Source of the DNA: an uncultured Lachnospiraceae bacterium
GTDB lineage: Bacteria > Bacillota > Clostridia > Lachnospirales > Lachnospiraceae
Direction: 5' to 3'
NCBI GenBank assembly: GCA_934402055.1
Contig: CAKRTC010000017.1
Location: 1 to 41,698 of the forward strand
Length of the DNA stretch: 41,698 nucleotides
A program made the position numbers and the translations under genes. The number at the start of each line of letters is the position of its first letter. Within the stretch, counting starts at the first letter, position 1. Shown in pieces: positions 8,082 through 16,697 of this stretch. The notes under the pieces were generated by a model, which was not told the DNA's origin, did no database searches, and worked only from the letters and a program-made list of their open reading frames with translations.

Positions 8082-9478
8082 ACAAGCTCACCTATCAGAT
8101 CATACTCGCTTACCGCAGTCACTTTGGCCTCGACCATGTCGCCGGTCATAAACTGCCTGCTGCCGGTATTGATATATATAAGTCCGTCAACATCCGGAGC
8201 ATCCATATATGTACGTCCTACATATACATTTCCGTCGCTGTCTCCGCTTCGGAAATCCCCGGCATCATCAACGAGCCTTCCCTCTATCATCACTCTGTAG
8301 ACGTTTCCTACCCGTGTTTTTGCCTTATTCAGACTTACCTCATGCTGAAGTTCCATTATCTCATCACGTCTCAGCTTTTTGTTTCTCGCCGAAACCTGAT
8401 GACTAAATTCGGCAGCCTTGGTGCCTTCTTCCTTCGAATACTCGAAATCGCCAAGTCTGTCAAAAGCCATTTCTTCAACAAATTGCTTAAGAATCTCATG
8501 ATCCTTTTCTGTCTCCCCCGGGAAGCCCGATATCAGTGTGGTCCTCAGCGTAATATCCGGGATCTCTTCCCTGATATAAGCGATACGTTCCTTGATCTCA
8601 TCATGAGTTGTAGCTCTTGCCATACGTCTTAAGATGTGATCCGAAGCATGCTGTATAGGCATATCTATGTAATGACATACCTTAGGCAATTTCTTTATTG
8701 CCTCTACAAGCTCCTTAGTTATCTCCTCGGGATAGCAGTATAGTATCCTTATCCACTCTATGCCGTCTATATCATTAAGACGCTTCAACAGCTCGGGCAG
8801 CATCTTTTTGCCGTAAAGATCCGTACCGTATATGGTAGTCTCCTGCGCTACAAGTATAAGTTCCTTGACACCTGCCTCGGCAAGCTGCCCGGCTTCATCC
8901 ACAAGATCCTCCATGGGCACAGATCTGAACTTGCCCTTGAGCTTCGGAATGATGCAGTAGGTACAGTTCTTGCCGCAGCCCTCAGCGATCTTGAGATATG
9001 AATAATGACCTCCCGCAGTGATCATCCTGCGCTTTACCGGGTGCTTTACAAATTCATTGTCCGAGATCGGCTTAAAGTCCTTGGTCTTTTCTCCGGTCTT
9101 CTCAAACGAATCCACTGCCGCCATTATATCCTGCCATGAATTGGTGCCTATAAGTACATCTACCTCAGGCAGGCTCTCTCTCAATTCTTCCTTGTAGCGT
9201 TCCGCCATACAGCCCATAACAACAAGTGTCGGGGCTTTTTCTCCGCTGTCTTTCCTTGCTGTCTTGAGGTCTGCCATCTCTATAAGAGTCTCTATACTCT
9301 CTGTCTTGGCATCCCTGATAAAACAGCAGGTATTAACTACGATAACATCAGCTTCGGATGCATCATCGGTATACTCATAACCGTTATCGACAAATAAGCC
9401 CAAAGTCTTCTCAGAATCGGCAAGATTCTTGTCACAGCCCAATGATACCAAATGTACCTTTTTACTATTACTGCACAT
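8078..9478 (-). CDS. rimO: Ribosomal protein S12 methylthiotransferase RimO
   Basis: This radical SAM enzyme adds a methylthio group to an aspartate of ribosomal protein S12. The N-terminal MTTase domain has cluster cysteines C15 (SLGCDKN), C51 or C52 (VVNTCCF) and C90 (VMGCMAER). The radical SAM motif C-x3-C-x2-C is C168, C172 and C175 (GCGKNCTYC). A TRAM-like domain follows residue 390. The SLGCDKN N-terminus separates RimO from the tRNA enzyme MiaB. The chosen ATG overlaps the end of rpoZ by 11 bases, and its weak site AAGAGAC lies within rpoZ. Overlaps on both sides indicate one operon. Confidence 0.96.
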   Translation of the reverse strand: MCSNSKKVHLVSLGCDKNLADSEKTLGLFVDNGYEYTDDASEADVIVVNTCCFIRDAKTESIETLIEMADLKTARKDSGEKAPTLVVMGCMAERYKEELRESLPEVDVLIGTNSWQDIMAAVDSFEKTGEKTKDFKPISDNEFVKHPVKRRMITAGGHYSYLKIAEGCGKNCTYCIIPKLKGKFRSVPMEDLVDEAGQLAEAGVKELILVAQETTIYGTDLYGKKMLPELLKRLNDIDGIEWIRILYCYPEEITKELVEAIKKLPKVCHYIDMPIQHASDHILRRMARATTHDEIKERIAYIREEIPDITLRTTLISGFPGETEKDHEILKQFVEEMAFDRLGDFEYSKEEGTKAAEFSHQVSARNKKLRRDEIMELQHEVSLNKAKTRVGNVYRVMIEGRLVDDAGDFRSGDSDGNVYVGRTYMDAPDVDGLIYINTGSRQFMTGDMVEAKVTAVSEYDLIGELV

Positions 9479-9719
9479 CTGTCTCTTTATGCTTAAGTAC
9501 TCTTACGGTACCCTCGTCAAGTTCATCTATTGCAAGTGTAAGTGCCTTCTCGTCTCCGTGATTTTCACAGGTCACAGGGCTTCCGTCAACTATCTGGCGA
9601 GCTCTCTTTGCCGCAGCAACAACTACAGAATATCTGCTCTCGATGATTGGCTCTCCGTCCTCGCTTGTTGCATTTACAGCATTAATAACATCTCTGTATG
9701 TAGGATATAACATTGCCAT
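9468..9719 (-). CDS. rpoZ: RNA polymerase omega subunit
   Basis: This 83-residue protein fits the omega/Rpb6 family, which helps assemble the beta-prime subunit into RNA polymerase. The key segment is ESRYSVVVAAAKRARQIVDG, followed by an acidic C-terminus with KALTLAIDELDEGTVRVL, as usual in clostridial omega proteins. It sits just after gmk, the classic gmk-rpoZ order. Two ATGs two codons apart are possible. The upstream one is reported, with GAGG about 13 bases before it. Confidence 0.95.
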   Translation of the reverse strand: MAMLYPTYRDVINAVNATSEDGEPIIESRYSVVVAAAKRARQIVDGSPVTCENHGDEKALTLAIDELDEGTVRVLKHKETDVQ

Positions 9720-9739
9720 AATATTTCGTCTTCCTCTCT

Positions 9740-10402
9740 TTATTTATTCATCTCGGCGTAATTAGCACGCAACTGTCCTCTTATGTCCTCAAGGAATCTG
9801 ATCTGATTGGATACTCTCATATGCTGATCCTGAATCAGATAATTGAGGTGCTTAACAGTCTTGTCAAGATTGTCATTTACAAGGATATAATCATATGCCT
9901 CGATACCCTCGGCCTCCATGGTAGCCTTCTCAAGTCTCTTGCATATAACTTCTTCGGTCTCTGTTCCTCTGTTTCTGAGGCGTCTGATAAGCTCCTCAAC
10001 AGTAGGCGGAGTAATGAAAACAAGTACCGAATCCGGATACTTTGCCTTGATCTTAAGAGCTCCCTGCATCTCGATCTCAAGTATTACATCCTTGCCCTTT
10101 GCAAGCTCCTGCTCAACATATGACTTAGGTGTTCCGTAATAATTGTCCACATAACGTGCATACTCAAGCAGCTCGTCATTCTGGATCATCTTGATAAAAC
10201 GATCTTTATCTACGAAGAAATACTCTCTTCCCTCCTGCTCACCCGGTCTCGGCTGTCTTGTTGTTGCCGATATGGACAGTGAGTAATAATCGTAGTTATC
10301 CATGAGTCCCTTCATAAGGGTACCTTTGCCTGAGCCTGAAAAGCCCGAAATAACTACAAGCATGCCTTTATCTCTGTTAAACGGACGATGTAATTCACTC
10401 AA
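9740..10402 (-). CDS. gmk: Guanylate kinase
   Basis: This enzyme phosphorylates GMP to GDP with ATP. The P-loop is GFSGSGKGT (about residues 19-27), followed by SISATTRQPRPGEQEGREYFFV, the GMP-binding segment with its conserved arginines and tyrosine. Length is typical at 220 residues. The longest start is TTG at 10400-10402, preceded by GCAGGTG at seven bases, giving an 8-base overlap with yicC. An internal ATG at 10363 would give MLVVISGF, closer to most homologues but with a poorer site. Order yicC-gmk-rpoZ is widely conserved. Confidence 0.96.
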   Translation of the reverse strand: MSELHRPFNRDKGMLVVISGFSGSGKGTLMKGLMDNYDYYSLSISATTRQPRPGEQEGREYFFVDKDRFIKMIQNDELLEYARYVDNYYGTPKSYVEQELAKGKDVILEIEMQGALKIKAKYPDSVLVFITPPTVEELIRRLRNRGTETEEVICKRLEKATMEAEGIEAYDYILVNDNLDKTVKHLNYLIQDQHMRVSNQIRFLEDIRGQLRANYAEMNK

Positions 10403-11285
10403 TGTTCTGCACCTGCTCTCTGATTTTCTCTATATCTGTTTTTAATGCTATTGCCGTATCCGCTATCTTGAGGTTATTAGCCTTAGAAAGTGTGGTGTTT
10501 GCCTCTCTGTTCATCTCCTGTGCAAGGAAATCAAGCTCTCTTCCGCAGCTTCCTCCCGCGATCAGCTTGGCCTTCATTGAGGCTATGTGAGTCTTAAGTC
10601 TCACCATCTCCTCATCTGTACATATCTTATCGGCATAGACCGCAACCTCGGTAACAACTCGGCCTTCATCGGCAGTTATATCGGAATTGCCGAGTATCTC
10701 ACGGATCTTGGCATAGAGTCTCTCTCGGTATTCATCCACTACCGACGGTGAAAAAGCTATTATATCCCTGACATAGCCCTCCATATCACCAAGCTTGTCA
10801 AGCAGATCTGCCTTGAGGTGCTCTCCCTCGCGCTCTCTGTCCTTTACAAAGTTCTCTGCAGCTTCGGTAAATGCCTTCTCCAATATGTCCTTATATCTTT
10901 CCTCATCATCACCCATGTCCTCTGACATAAGCACATCCGGAAAACGCGCAAGAGCAACCGCGCTTACATCATCTCTGAGCTCAAAGCTCTCCGACATTTC
11001 TCTGATGTACTTCACATACTCTGTGGCGATTTCCTTATTGTATATGAGCCTCTTGCCCTTTTCGGTGAAATCATCGAAAGAAACAAATACATCTGTCTTG
11101 CCTCTCTCTATGTATTTCTTGAGCAGAGTTCGCAGCTTTGCTTCAAGTGCGTTAAACTTTCTGGGCATCTTGATGCTGAGGTCAAGATATCTGTGATTGA
11201 CCGACTTGATCTCAACCAATACCCTGTAGTCATCTGTGATGATCTCAGAGCGTCCGAATCCGGTCATACTTCTGATTGCAGCCAT
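10395..11285 (-). CDS. yicC: YicC-family endoribonuclease
   Basis: The protein begins MAAIRSMTGFGRSE, the hallmark N-terminus of the YicC family. It also has VEIKSVNHRYLDLSIKMPR and the C-terminal DUF1732 region GRELDFLAQEMNREANTTLSKA. Family members are ribonucleases linked to RNA turnover. At 296 residues it is full length. AAGGAA lies upstream of the ATG. It overlaps gmk by 8 bases and is separated from rqcH by 90 bases that contain a strong inverted repeat. Confidence 0.94.
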   Translation of the reverse strand: MAAIRSMTGFGRSEIITDDYRVLVEIKSVNHRYLDLSIKMPRKFNALEAKLRTLLKKYIERGKTDVFVSFDDFTEKGKRLIYNKEIATEYVKYIREMSESFELRDDVSAVALARFPDVLMSEDMGDDEERYKDILEKAFTEAAENFVKDREREGEHLKADLLDKLGDMEGYVRDIIAFSPSVVDEYRERLYAKIREILGNSDITADEGRVVTEVAVYADKICTDEEMVRLKTHIASMKAKLIAGGSCGRELDFLAQEMNREANTTLSKANNLKIADTAIALKTDIEKIREQVQNIE

Positions 11286-11308
11286 AAAATATTCCTTTTT
11301 GCGTGCTC

Positions 11309-11362
11309 AAAGTCATGTGCATAGCCCTTTCTGTTTAGATTAGGCATGATGCACATGACTTT
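11309..11362. repeat. 14-bp perfect inverted repeat between rqcH and yicC
   Basis: AAAGTCATGTGCAT (11309-11322) and ATGCACATGACTTT (11349-11362) are perfect complements around a 26-base loop. On the plus strand the right arm runs into TTTTGTT. On the minus strand, where the genes are read, the U run is short. It may be a partial terminator or attenuator lowering read-through from rqcH into yicC, or a processing site. Confidence 0.65.
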
Positions 11363-11375
11363 TGTTACATAATTG

Positions 11376-13274
11376 TTAACTTTGATTATACCCAATACGC
11401 TCACTCGGTTCAATCATTATCGAATAATTTGTATGATAGATAACAAAGCCCGGTGCCGCTCCCGGTACACGCTTTAGTTCTTTTTTCTTAACGTAATCCA
11501 CTTCGACCTTCTTTGCCGAGGTGCTTCCCGTTACGGCATCAAAGCCGGCCTTTGAATAGTAAGCTGCCAGTGCCGCAGCTTCAAGGCAGGTCTTATCCGG
11601 CAATTCTCTGTTTCCTGTCTTGGCTATAACATGAGATCCCGGAATATTCTTGGCATGGAACCACCAGTCATTATTATCGGCAAGCTTAAAATCAAGCTCT
11701 TCATTCTGATAATTATTTCTTCCGACATATATATCTATGCCGTCACTTGATACAAAATGAAGCGGCTTGGACTTCGCTTCCTCCTTGCGTTCCCTCTTTG
11801 GATTTCTTCCGCCTTTGCCCTGATTGCCGGCAGAGTGCTTTCCTATGTATCCGCTCTCACTCATCTCCCTGCGAAGCTCGTTAAGATCCGCCTCACTCTC
11901 GCACAGCGCCAGTGAATTGGAGATACTGTCGAGGTGGTAAAGCATATTGCGGCATTCTTCAAGCTGCTCGCTTACAGCCTCTCTTGTTCGCTTAAGCTTC
12001 TGATATTTGTCAAAATACTTTTTTGCATTCTCTGCAGCGCTGAGATCTTTATCCAAAGGTATTTTGATAATGCGTCCTTCGTCATAATAATTCTCACATT
12101 CGAAGGATACCTCTCCTCCCTTAAGCGAATATCCGTAAGTGTTAAGCATCTCTCCGTATATACGATATTTATCACGCTTATCGGTATCCGCATACTGCTT
12201 CTCTAAGAGTTCAAGCTTCTTAACTGCCCTCTCCTTGAGAGTCTTAAGTACATGACGTATATCCTCGGACTTGGAATTGATACGGTTCTGCTTATCCTTC
12301 TTGGAATAGAAGAGTCTGATAACCTCAGACATACTCTCATATTCCTCAGTCCTGAGGTCTCCTCCTTCAAGCGAATGCAGTCTCATTCCGGAAAGCTCGG
12401 ATATCCTGCTGCCCTCGTAAATGATGCAAGGCGAGAAGCTGCCTGTTTCTACATCATTCATAAGTTTTGCAAACTCCTCATAGAGCCTGTTCAGCTCAGC
12501 TTCGCTTAAAGTATCATTCGTAATATCCGGATCGATCTCGGCTCTGCAGAGCAGCTCACCCGCCATAGTCGGACTAAAGCCTGTTACCGACATATATATC
12601 TTCTTCAATACAGGAAGTATCGGGGCAGCACTTATCAATCCCGTAAATGCATCCCGGCTCTTATATATTCCAACCGGATCAGCCTTATCCGTTGTTTCCG
12701 GAATAAAGTATTTCCTGCCCGGCAGCACTTCTCTCACAGAGCTTGTCATGTGTGATATATGCTTGATGCTGTCTATAATGGTAAGGTCATCTTTGGTAAG
12801 TATAATATTGCTGTGCTTACCCATGATTTCTGCTATCAGAAACTTTTCGCTCAAATCGCCCATCTCGTCAAGATGCTCGATAACAAATACGATTATCCTC
12901 TCAAGTCCGTAATACGGCTTAAAACGATCATCCACGTTCTGTGCGTCAGTTTTTGCATCTGTATTCTCACCGTACTGTGAAAATGCCGAAGAAGGCTGAA
13001 AGATCGCCTTGATCCTTCCGCCTCCTATATGTTTTCTCAGAGCCATACAGAAATTCGGTGCCGTAACCGGAGACAATGCATTCTCCTCCTTGATGTAGAC
13101 CATAGGGTTTGAAGCATTTGCCGAAATCGTAAGCCTGAGCTGCTGTCTGTTGCATTTAAGCGTCAAAAGTAGCTCGTCCTTCTCAGGTTGAGCTACTTTT
13201 GAAATACTGCCCATAAGCAGTCTGTCATTTAATTCTTTTACCGCGGCGGCTGCCGCAATGCCGTCATAGGCCAT
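11376..13274 (-). CDS. rqcH: NFACT-family ribosome quality control protein RqcH
   Basis: RqcH binds stalled 50S subunits and directs addition of C-terminal alanine tails to the trapped peptide. The N-terminus MAYDGIAAAAAVKELNDRLL followed by a PEKDELLLTLK segment is the NFACT-N signature. A long coiled-coil region runs over about residues 340-480. The NFACT-R RNA-binding domain near 510-610 includes NNDWWFHAKNIPGSHVI. At 632 residues it is slightly longer than the typical 560-590, with inserts such as a charged GKGGRNPKRERKEE linker. It lies 9 bases after yebC. It was formerly named fibronectin-binding protein A in many genomes. Confidence 0.94.
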   Translation of the reverse strand: MAYDGIAAAAAVKELNDRLLMGSISKVAQPEKDELLLTLKCNRQQLRLTISANASNPMVYIKEENALSPVTAPNFCMALRKHIGGGRIKAIFQPSSAFSQYGENTDAKTDAQNVDDRFKPYYGLERIIVFVIEHLDEMGDLSEKFLIAEIMGKHSNIILTKDDLTIIDSIKHISHMTSSVREVLPGRKYFIPETTDKADPVGIYKSRDAFTGLISAAPILPVLKKIYMSVTGFSPTMAGELLCRAEIDPDITNDTLSEAELNRLYEEFAKLMNDVETGSFSPCIIYEGSRISELSGMRLHSLEGGDLRTEEYESMSEVIRLFYSKKDKQNRINSKSEDIRHVLKTLKERAVKKLELLEKQYADTDKRDKYRIYGEMLNTYGYSLKGGEVSFECENYYDEGRIIKIPLDKDLSAAENAKKYFDKYQKLKRTREAVSEQLEECRNMLYHLDSISNSLALCESEADLNELRREMSESGYIGKHSAGNQGKGGRNPKRERKEEAKSKPLHFVSSDGIDIYVGRNNYQNEELDFKLADNNDWWFHAKNIPGSHVIAKTGNRELPDKTCLEAAALAAYYSKAGFDAVTGSTSAKKVEVDYVKKKELKRVPGAAPGFVIYHTNYSIMIEPSERIGYNQS

Positions 13275-13283
13275 CTATATATC

Positions 13284-14015
13284 TTATTCCTCTTCCCAGT
13301 TTGTGTAATACTGCTGAACGTCATCATCCTCATCAAGAAGATCGAGTGTACGGCGGAGATTCTTGGTCATCTCTTCATCCGTAACAGATACTGTATTCTG
13401 AGGTATCATGGCAACATTTGCATCAGCTACAGGAACGCCTGCGGCATCAAGTGCCTCTCTTACGGCATCAAAGTCGGCAGGGTCTGTAATGATCTCGAAG
13501 CTGTCGTCCTCTTCCTTGATATCCTCTGCACCTGCATCAAGTGCGATCATCATAAGATCGTCCGCAGTTCCCTCATACTCCTCACGGTCGATAATGATCT
13601 GTCCCTTGTTGTCGAACATGAACGAAACCGAGTTAGGTGTACCGAGTGATCCGTTGCCCTTTGAGAAAGCCGACTTAACATTGGCTGCCGTACGGTTCTT
13701 ATTGTCTGTAAGAGCATCAACGATGATGGCTACACCGCCTACACCGTAACCCTCATAGCGAAGCTGCTGGTAATCTGCGCCGTCTCCGCCGCCTGCTGCC
13801 TTCTTGATACCTCTCTCTATAGTATCGTTAGGCATATTTGCTGCCTTTGCCTTCTGGATAACAAACTTAAGCTTGAAGTTATTGTTAGGATCCGGTCCGC
13901 CTTCCTTAACAGCGATTGCGATCTCACGACCGATGATGGTATAGATCTTTCCCTTTGCAGCATCATTTTTCTCTTTTTTTGCACGAATATTGGCAAATTT
14001 TGAATGTCCTGACAT
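13284..14015 (-). CDS. yebC: YebC/PmpR family transcription/translation factor
   Basis: The N-terminus MSGHSKFANIRAKKEKNDA is diagnostic of the YebC/TACO1 family, where the common form is MSGHSKWxNI. The middle NMPNDTIERGIKKAAGG and YEGYGVGGVAIIVDALTDN are conserved. Members act as DNA-binding regulators, and some help ribosomes translate polyproline. At 243 residues it is complete. GGGGAGAG precedes the ATG. It is the first gene after a 152-base gap with a possible promoter and is followed at 9 bases by rqcH. Confidence 0.95.
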   Translation of the reverse strand: MSGHSKFANIRAKKEKNDAAKGKIYTIIGREIAIAVKEGGPDPNNNFKLKFVIQKAKAANMPNDTIERGIKKAAGGGDGADYQQLRYEGYGVGGVAIIVDALTDNKNRTAANVKSAFSKGNGSLGTPNSVSFMFDNKGQIIIDREEYEGTADDLMMIALDAGAEDIKEEDDSFEIITDPADFDAVREALDAAGVPVADANVAMIPQNTVSVTDEEMTKNLRRTLDLLDEDDDVQQYYTNWEEE

Positions 14016-14041
14016 AAATAAGCTCTCCCCTTTATATGATG

Positions 14042-14074
14042 CTATCCGGCATATACCTCAGCCTGCCCGGATAG
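14042..14074. other. Hairpin in the yebC leader
   Basis: CTATCCGG (14042-14049) pairs perfectly with CCGGATAG (14067-14074) across a 17-base loop. It lies about 30 bases upstream of the yebC start, inside the likely leader RNA. No U run follows on either strand, so a terminator role is not supported. Confidence 0.4.
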
Positions 14075-14131
14075 TTATTGATTTTCATTTGTCTCACACG
14101 CGCTTATTATCAAGCCCGCAGCAACCTATGT

Positions 14132-14160
14132 ATTTTATCACTTTAGATATTATCAAGCAA
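14132..14160 (-). promoter_or_regulatory. Possible promoter for yebC-rqcH
   Basis: On the minus strand TTGCTT is followed after 17 bases by TAAAAT, just past the alr stop codon. The -10 box is 5 of 6 to consensus and the -35 is weak. It would let yebC-rqcH be read separately from rex-acpS-alr. Confidence 0.4.
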
Positions 14161-14167
14161 GAATACT

Positions 14168-15388
14168 TTACACATTAATATATCTGCGCTTTGTTCTTGC
14201 CGCAAGTCCGCAGATTATCTCATAGCTTATGGTATCTGCCAATGCTCCGAGCTCGTCAGCCGTAACCGGATTGCAGTATGTTTCTTCGTCAGCCTTAGGC
14301 TTGTTGTCTTCATTTCCCGCAAAGGAATCCTCCGCAGCCCCTATGATAACCACTCTGTCACCCGCCTTGGCATCCGGTACTTCGCTCAAGTCCACCATCA
14401 TCTGATCCATACACACATTACCGATAACAGGACATCTCTTGCCTCTGATGATCAGCTCTGCCCCCTTAGGTGACAATATGCGCAAAAATCCGTCGGCATA
14501 GCCGCAGGCAACCGTACCTATAAGCATATCCTTATCGGCTGTAAAATTATATCCGTAGCTGACAGAGGTTCCCTTCTTTATCTCTTTTACAAGAGTCAGA
14601 CAGCTGAACCACTTAAGTGCCGGAATAAGCTCAATATTTTCCTTGCTGACCTCATCAGAAGGATATATTCCGTATATACCCACTCCGCAACGTGACATAT
14701 CCATCTCATCTTCAAGTCCTATGCCTTCGATATTTGCCGCCGTATTGGCACAGTGCCATATAGGAATATTTATACCCTCAGACTCGCATAAATGCTTGAA
14801 GGCAAGAAATCTCTCATGTGCTTCATTTACAGGTGCTTTATCTGCCTCATCTGCTGTAGCAAAATGAGTAAATATACCTGTTATCTCTATATTCTCAAGA
14901 GCTGCGATCCTGCCTATAGTCTCCGCTCCGGATCGGTCCGGGCGAAGTCCTATACGTGACATCCCCGTATCCACGGCAATATGTATCTTAGCCGTCTTAT
15001 TAAGTTTTCCTGCGCAGGCATCGAGCTGCGCCGCACGGTCAAAGTCAAATACCGTAAGAGTCACATCATACTTGAGCGCAGCCTCAAAATCATCGCTTAG
15101 AGCGGCTCCCAGTACAAGTACCGGCCCTTCGATACCGTTTTTCCTGAGTTCCACCGCCTCATCTATACAGGCAACTCCGTAATAATCCGTTATTCCGGCT
15201 ATGGCACGGGCAACCGGAATACTTCCGTGTCCGTAGGCATTAGCCTTGACAGATGAAAATATAAGCATAGGCTTGCTTCTGTGTTTCATCTGGAGTGCCT
15301 TAAACTCTCTTAAATTATGTCTTATAGCCTCGAGGTCAACGACCACGGTGCTTCTCTCGTGTATATTATTCTTATCGTCTGTATTCAT
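14168..15388 (-). CDS. alr: Alanine racemase
   Basis: Alanine racemase makes D-alanine for peptidoglycan with PLP. The PLP lysine sits in SSVKANAYGHG (K48), and the second catalytic residue, a tyrosine, lies in the SVSYGYNF segment. CGYADGFLR and VIGNVCMDQMMVDLS are also conserved. The protein is 406 residues, about 20-30 longer than usual because of an extra segment before the C-terminus (AAEDSFAGNEDNKPKADEETY). The ATG has only a weak ribosome site. It follows acpS by 23 bases, and acpS-alr is a common pairing. Confidence 0.96.
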   Translation of the reverse strand: MNTDDKNNIHERSTVVVDLEAIRHNLREFKALQMKHRSKPMLIFSSVKANAYGHGSIPVARAIAGITDYYGVACIDEAVELRKNGIEGPVLVLGAALSDDFEAALKYDVTLTVFDFDRAAQLDACAGKLNKTAKIHIAVDTGMSRIGLRPDRSGAETIGRIAALENIEITGIFTHFATADEADKAPVNEAHERFLAFKHLCESEGINIPIWHCANTAANIEGIGLEDEMDMSRCGVGIYGIYPSDEVSKENIELIPALKWFSCLTLVKEIKKGTSVSYGYNFTADKDMLIGTVACGYADGFLRILSPKGAELIIRGKRCPVIGNVCMDQMMVDLSEVPDAKAGDRVVIIGAAEDSFAGNEDNKPKADEETYCNPVTADELGALADTISYEIICGLAARTKRRYINV

Positions 15389-15411
15389 ATTTTATCTGAT
15401 TCGTCTGATCC

Positions 15412-15777
15412 TTATCCGTCGCACTCAGCTATTGCATAAGCCACAACAAGCTCATCTGTATCACTTATCGACACATGTATTGAAGTTATACCAAGTTCAT
15501 CGGAAAGCCTCTTTGCTCCGTCATAAAGCGTAACAAAAGGCTTGCCCTTGTCATCTCTGAGAACTTCGATATCTATAGGCCGAAAACTAACAAACCCGGT
15601 TCCGAGTGCCTTTGCCACGGCTTCTTTGACAGCAAAATCGCCGGAAAGCCTGCGTCTGTGTTCCGAGGCTTCCCGACGTTCTCTATCTGTATATACTCTT
15701 GTTATAAATGACTCGCTTTCGCAAGCTTTAAGCACTCGTCTTATCTCGATCAGATCTGTACCTATACCGTAAATCAT
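15412..15777 (-). CDS. acpS: Holo-[acyl-carrier-protein] synthase
   Basis: AcpS transfers phosphopantetheine from CoA to acyl carrier protein. The 121-residue length is typical. The magnesium ligands are D8 in YGIGTDLIEI and E52 in SGDFAVKEAVAKALGTG. The C-terminal SIHVSISDTDELVVAYAIAE matches the family S-x-S-H/D region. It begins 8 bases after rex. Confidence 0.95.
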   Translation of the reverse strand: MIYGIGTDLIEIRRVLKACESESFITRVYTDRERREASEHRRRLSGDFAVKEAVAKALGTGFVSFRPIDIEVLRDDKGKPFVTLYDGAKRLSDELGITSIHVSISDTDELVVAYAIAECDG

Positions 15778-15785
15778 AACAGATC

Positions 15786-16436
15786 TTACTCGTGACCTTC
15801 CACATCGGCAATATTGTAACTGAGTATCATAAGACTTTCAGACAAATGAACATTCTCGACCTTGATATTGTTAGGCATCTCAATATCAACATGAGCAAAG
15901 TTCCATATACCCTTAATACTTGTCTTCCCCAGTCTCTCAAATACCTCTATGGCGCTTGATGTAGGCACCGTAAGAACAGCAATATCAATATGATTCTCAT
16001 CAATATAGCTCTCAAGCTTATCCATGGAAAGTATCTCTATTCCGTTAATGTCCTTACCTATCTTATTCGGGCATACATCAAAAGCAGCAACTATATTGAA
16101 ACCATACCTCGGGAAGCTTCTGTAATGCATGATTGCAGAACAAAGATTACCTGCTCCTATCATGATGACCTTGTGCGGAACATCAATTCCGAGTATCCTT
16201 CCTATCTCCCTGCGCAGATGGTTTACATTATAGCCATAGCCCTGCTGTCCGAAACCGCCGAATTTGTTGAGATCCTGTCTTATCTGTGAGGCCGTAACGT
16301 TCATAAGCTTGGAGAGATCTGTACTTGATATACGCTCTACTCCTTTTTCGCTAAGTTCGCCTAAGAATCTGAAGTATCTCGGCAGTCTTCTGACGATATG
16401 CTTTGATATGTTCTTATCATCATTAAAATTGTTCAT
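15786..16436 (-). CDS. rex: Redox-sensing transcriptional repressor Rex
   Basis: Rex senses the NADH/NAD+ ratio and represses fermentation and anaerobic respiration genes when NADH is low. Residues 1-85 form the winged helix, with RRLPRYFRFLGEL and NVTASQIRQDLNKFGGFGQQ. The Rossmann domain follows with VIMIGAGNLCSAIMHY, and the C-terminal swapped helix is at LSYNIADVEG. Length 216 is normal. It is the first gene of a likely rex-acpS-alr operon. The leader holds an ATGTTA/TAACAT palindrome next to the promoter, so self-repression is plausible. Confidence 0.96.
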   Translation of the reverse strand: MNNFNDDKNISKHIVRRLPRYFRFLGELSEKGVERISSTDLSKLMNVTASQIRQDLNKFGGFGQQGYGYNVNHLRREIGRILGIDVPHKVIMIGAGNLCSAIMHYRSFPRYGFNIVAAFDVCPNKIGKDINGIEILSMDKLESYIDENHIDIAVLTVPTSSAIEVFERLGKTSIKGIWNFAHVDIEMPNNIKVENVHLSESLMILSYNIADVEGHE

Positions 16437-16481
16437 CTAAATCTAACCATCCGTTTTTGAAAATGCTGCATAGACAGTAAA

Positions 16482-16498
16482 ATGTTACAAGATAACAT
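16482..16498. promoter_or_regulatory. Candidate Rex operator in the rex leader
   Basis: ATGTTA (16482-16487) and TAACAT (16493-16498) form a perfect palindrome with 5 bases between the arms. Clostridial Rex sites are usually described as TTGTTAA-N4-TTAACAA, so the half-sites match but the spacing is one base shorter. It lies a few bases downstream of the predicted start point, a blocking position. Confidence 0.5.
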
Positions 16499-16508
16499 CT
16501 CACTTTGA

Positions 16509-16537
16509 AGTATAATAATTCTGAAGGAATGTGTCAA
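16509..16537 (-). promoter_or_regulatory. Consensus sigma-A promoter of rex-acpS-alr
   Basis: On the minus strand the -35 box is TTGACA (16532-16537) and the -10 box is TATACT (16509-16514), with a 17-base spacer. The predicted start is near 16502, giving a 65-base leader before rex. Confidence 0.85.
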
Positions 16538-16635
16538 GAAGTGAGGTATTCGTAAAATTAAACCATTGGATTTTTTTACAAATAAAAAATTCAAACCGGG
16601 CTATCGCCCTTTTTACTCATATACGTTAGCAATCC

Positions 16636-16680
16636 AAAAAACAGGGTTCTTGACCGCAAGCGGTCAGAACCCTGTTTCTC
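16636..16680 (-). terminator. Strong terminator of groES-groEL
   Basis: AAACAGGGTTC (16639-16649) pairs with GAACCCTGTTT (16667-16677), and inside it GACCGC pairs with GCGGTC. On the minus strand the stem is followed directly by TTTTTT. It lies about 180 bases past the groEL stop, so groEL mRNA would carry a long structured 3' tail. Confidence 0.9.
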
Positions 16681-16697
16681 GTCTTTTATGTTTTCGC

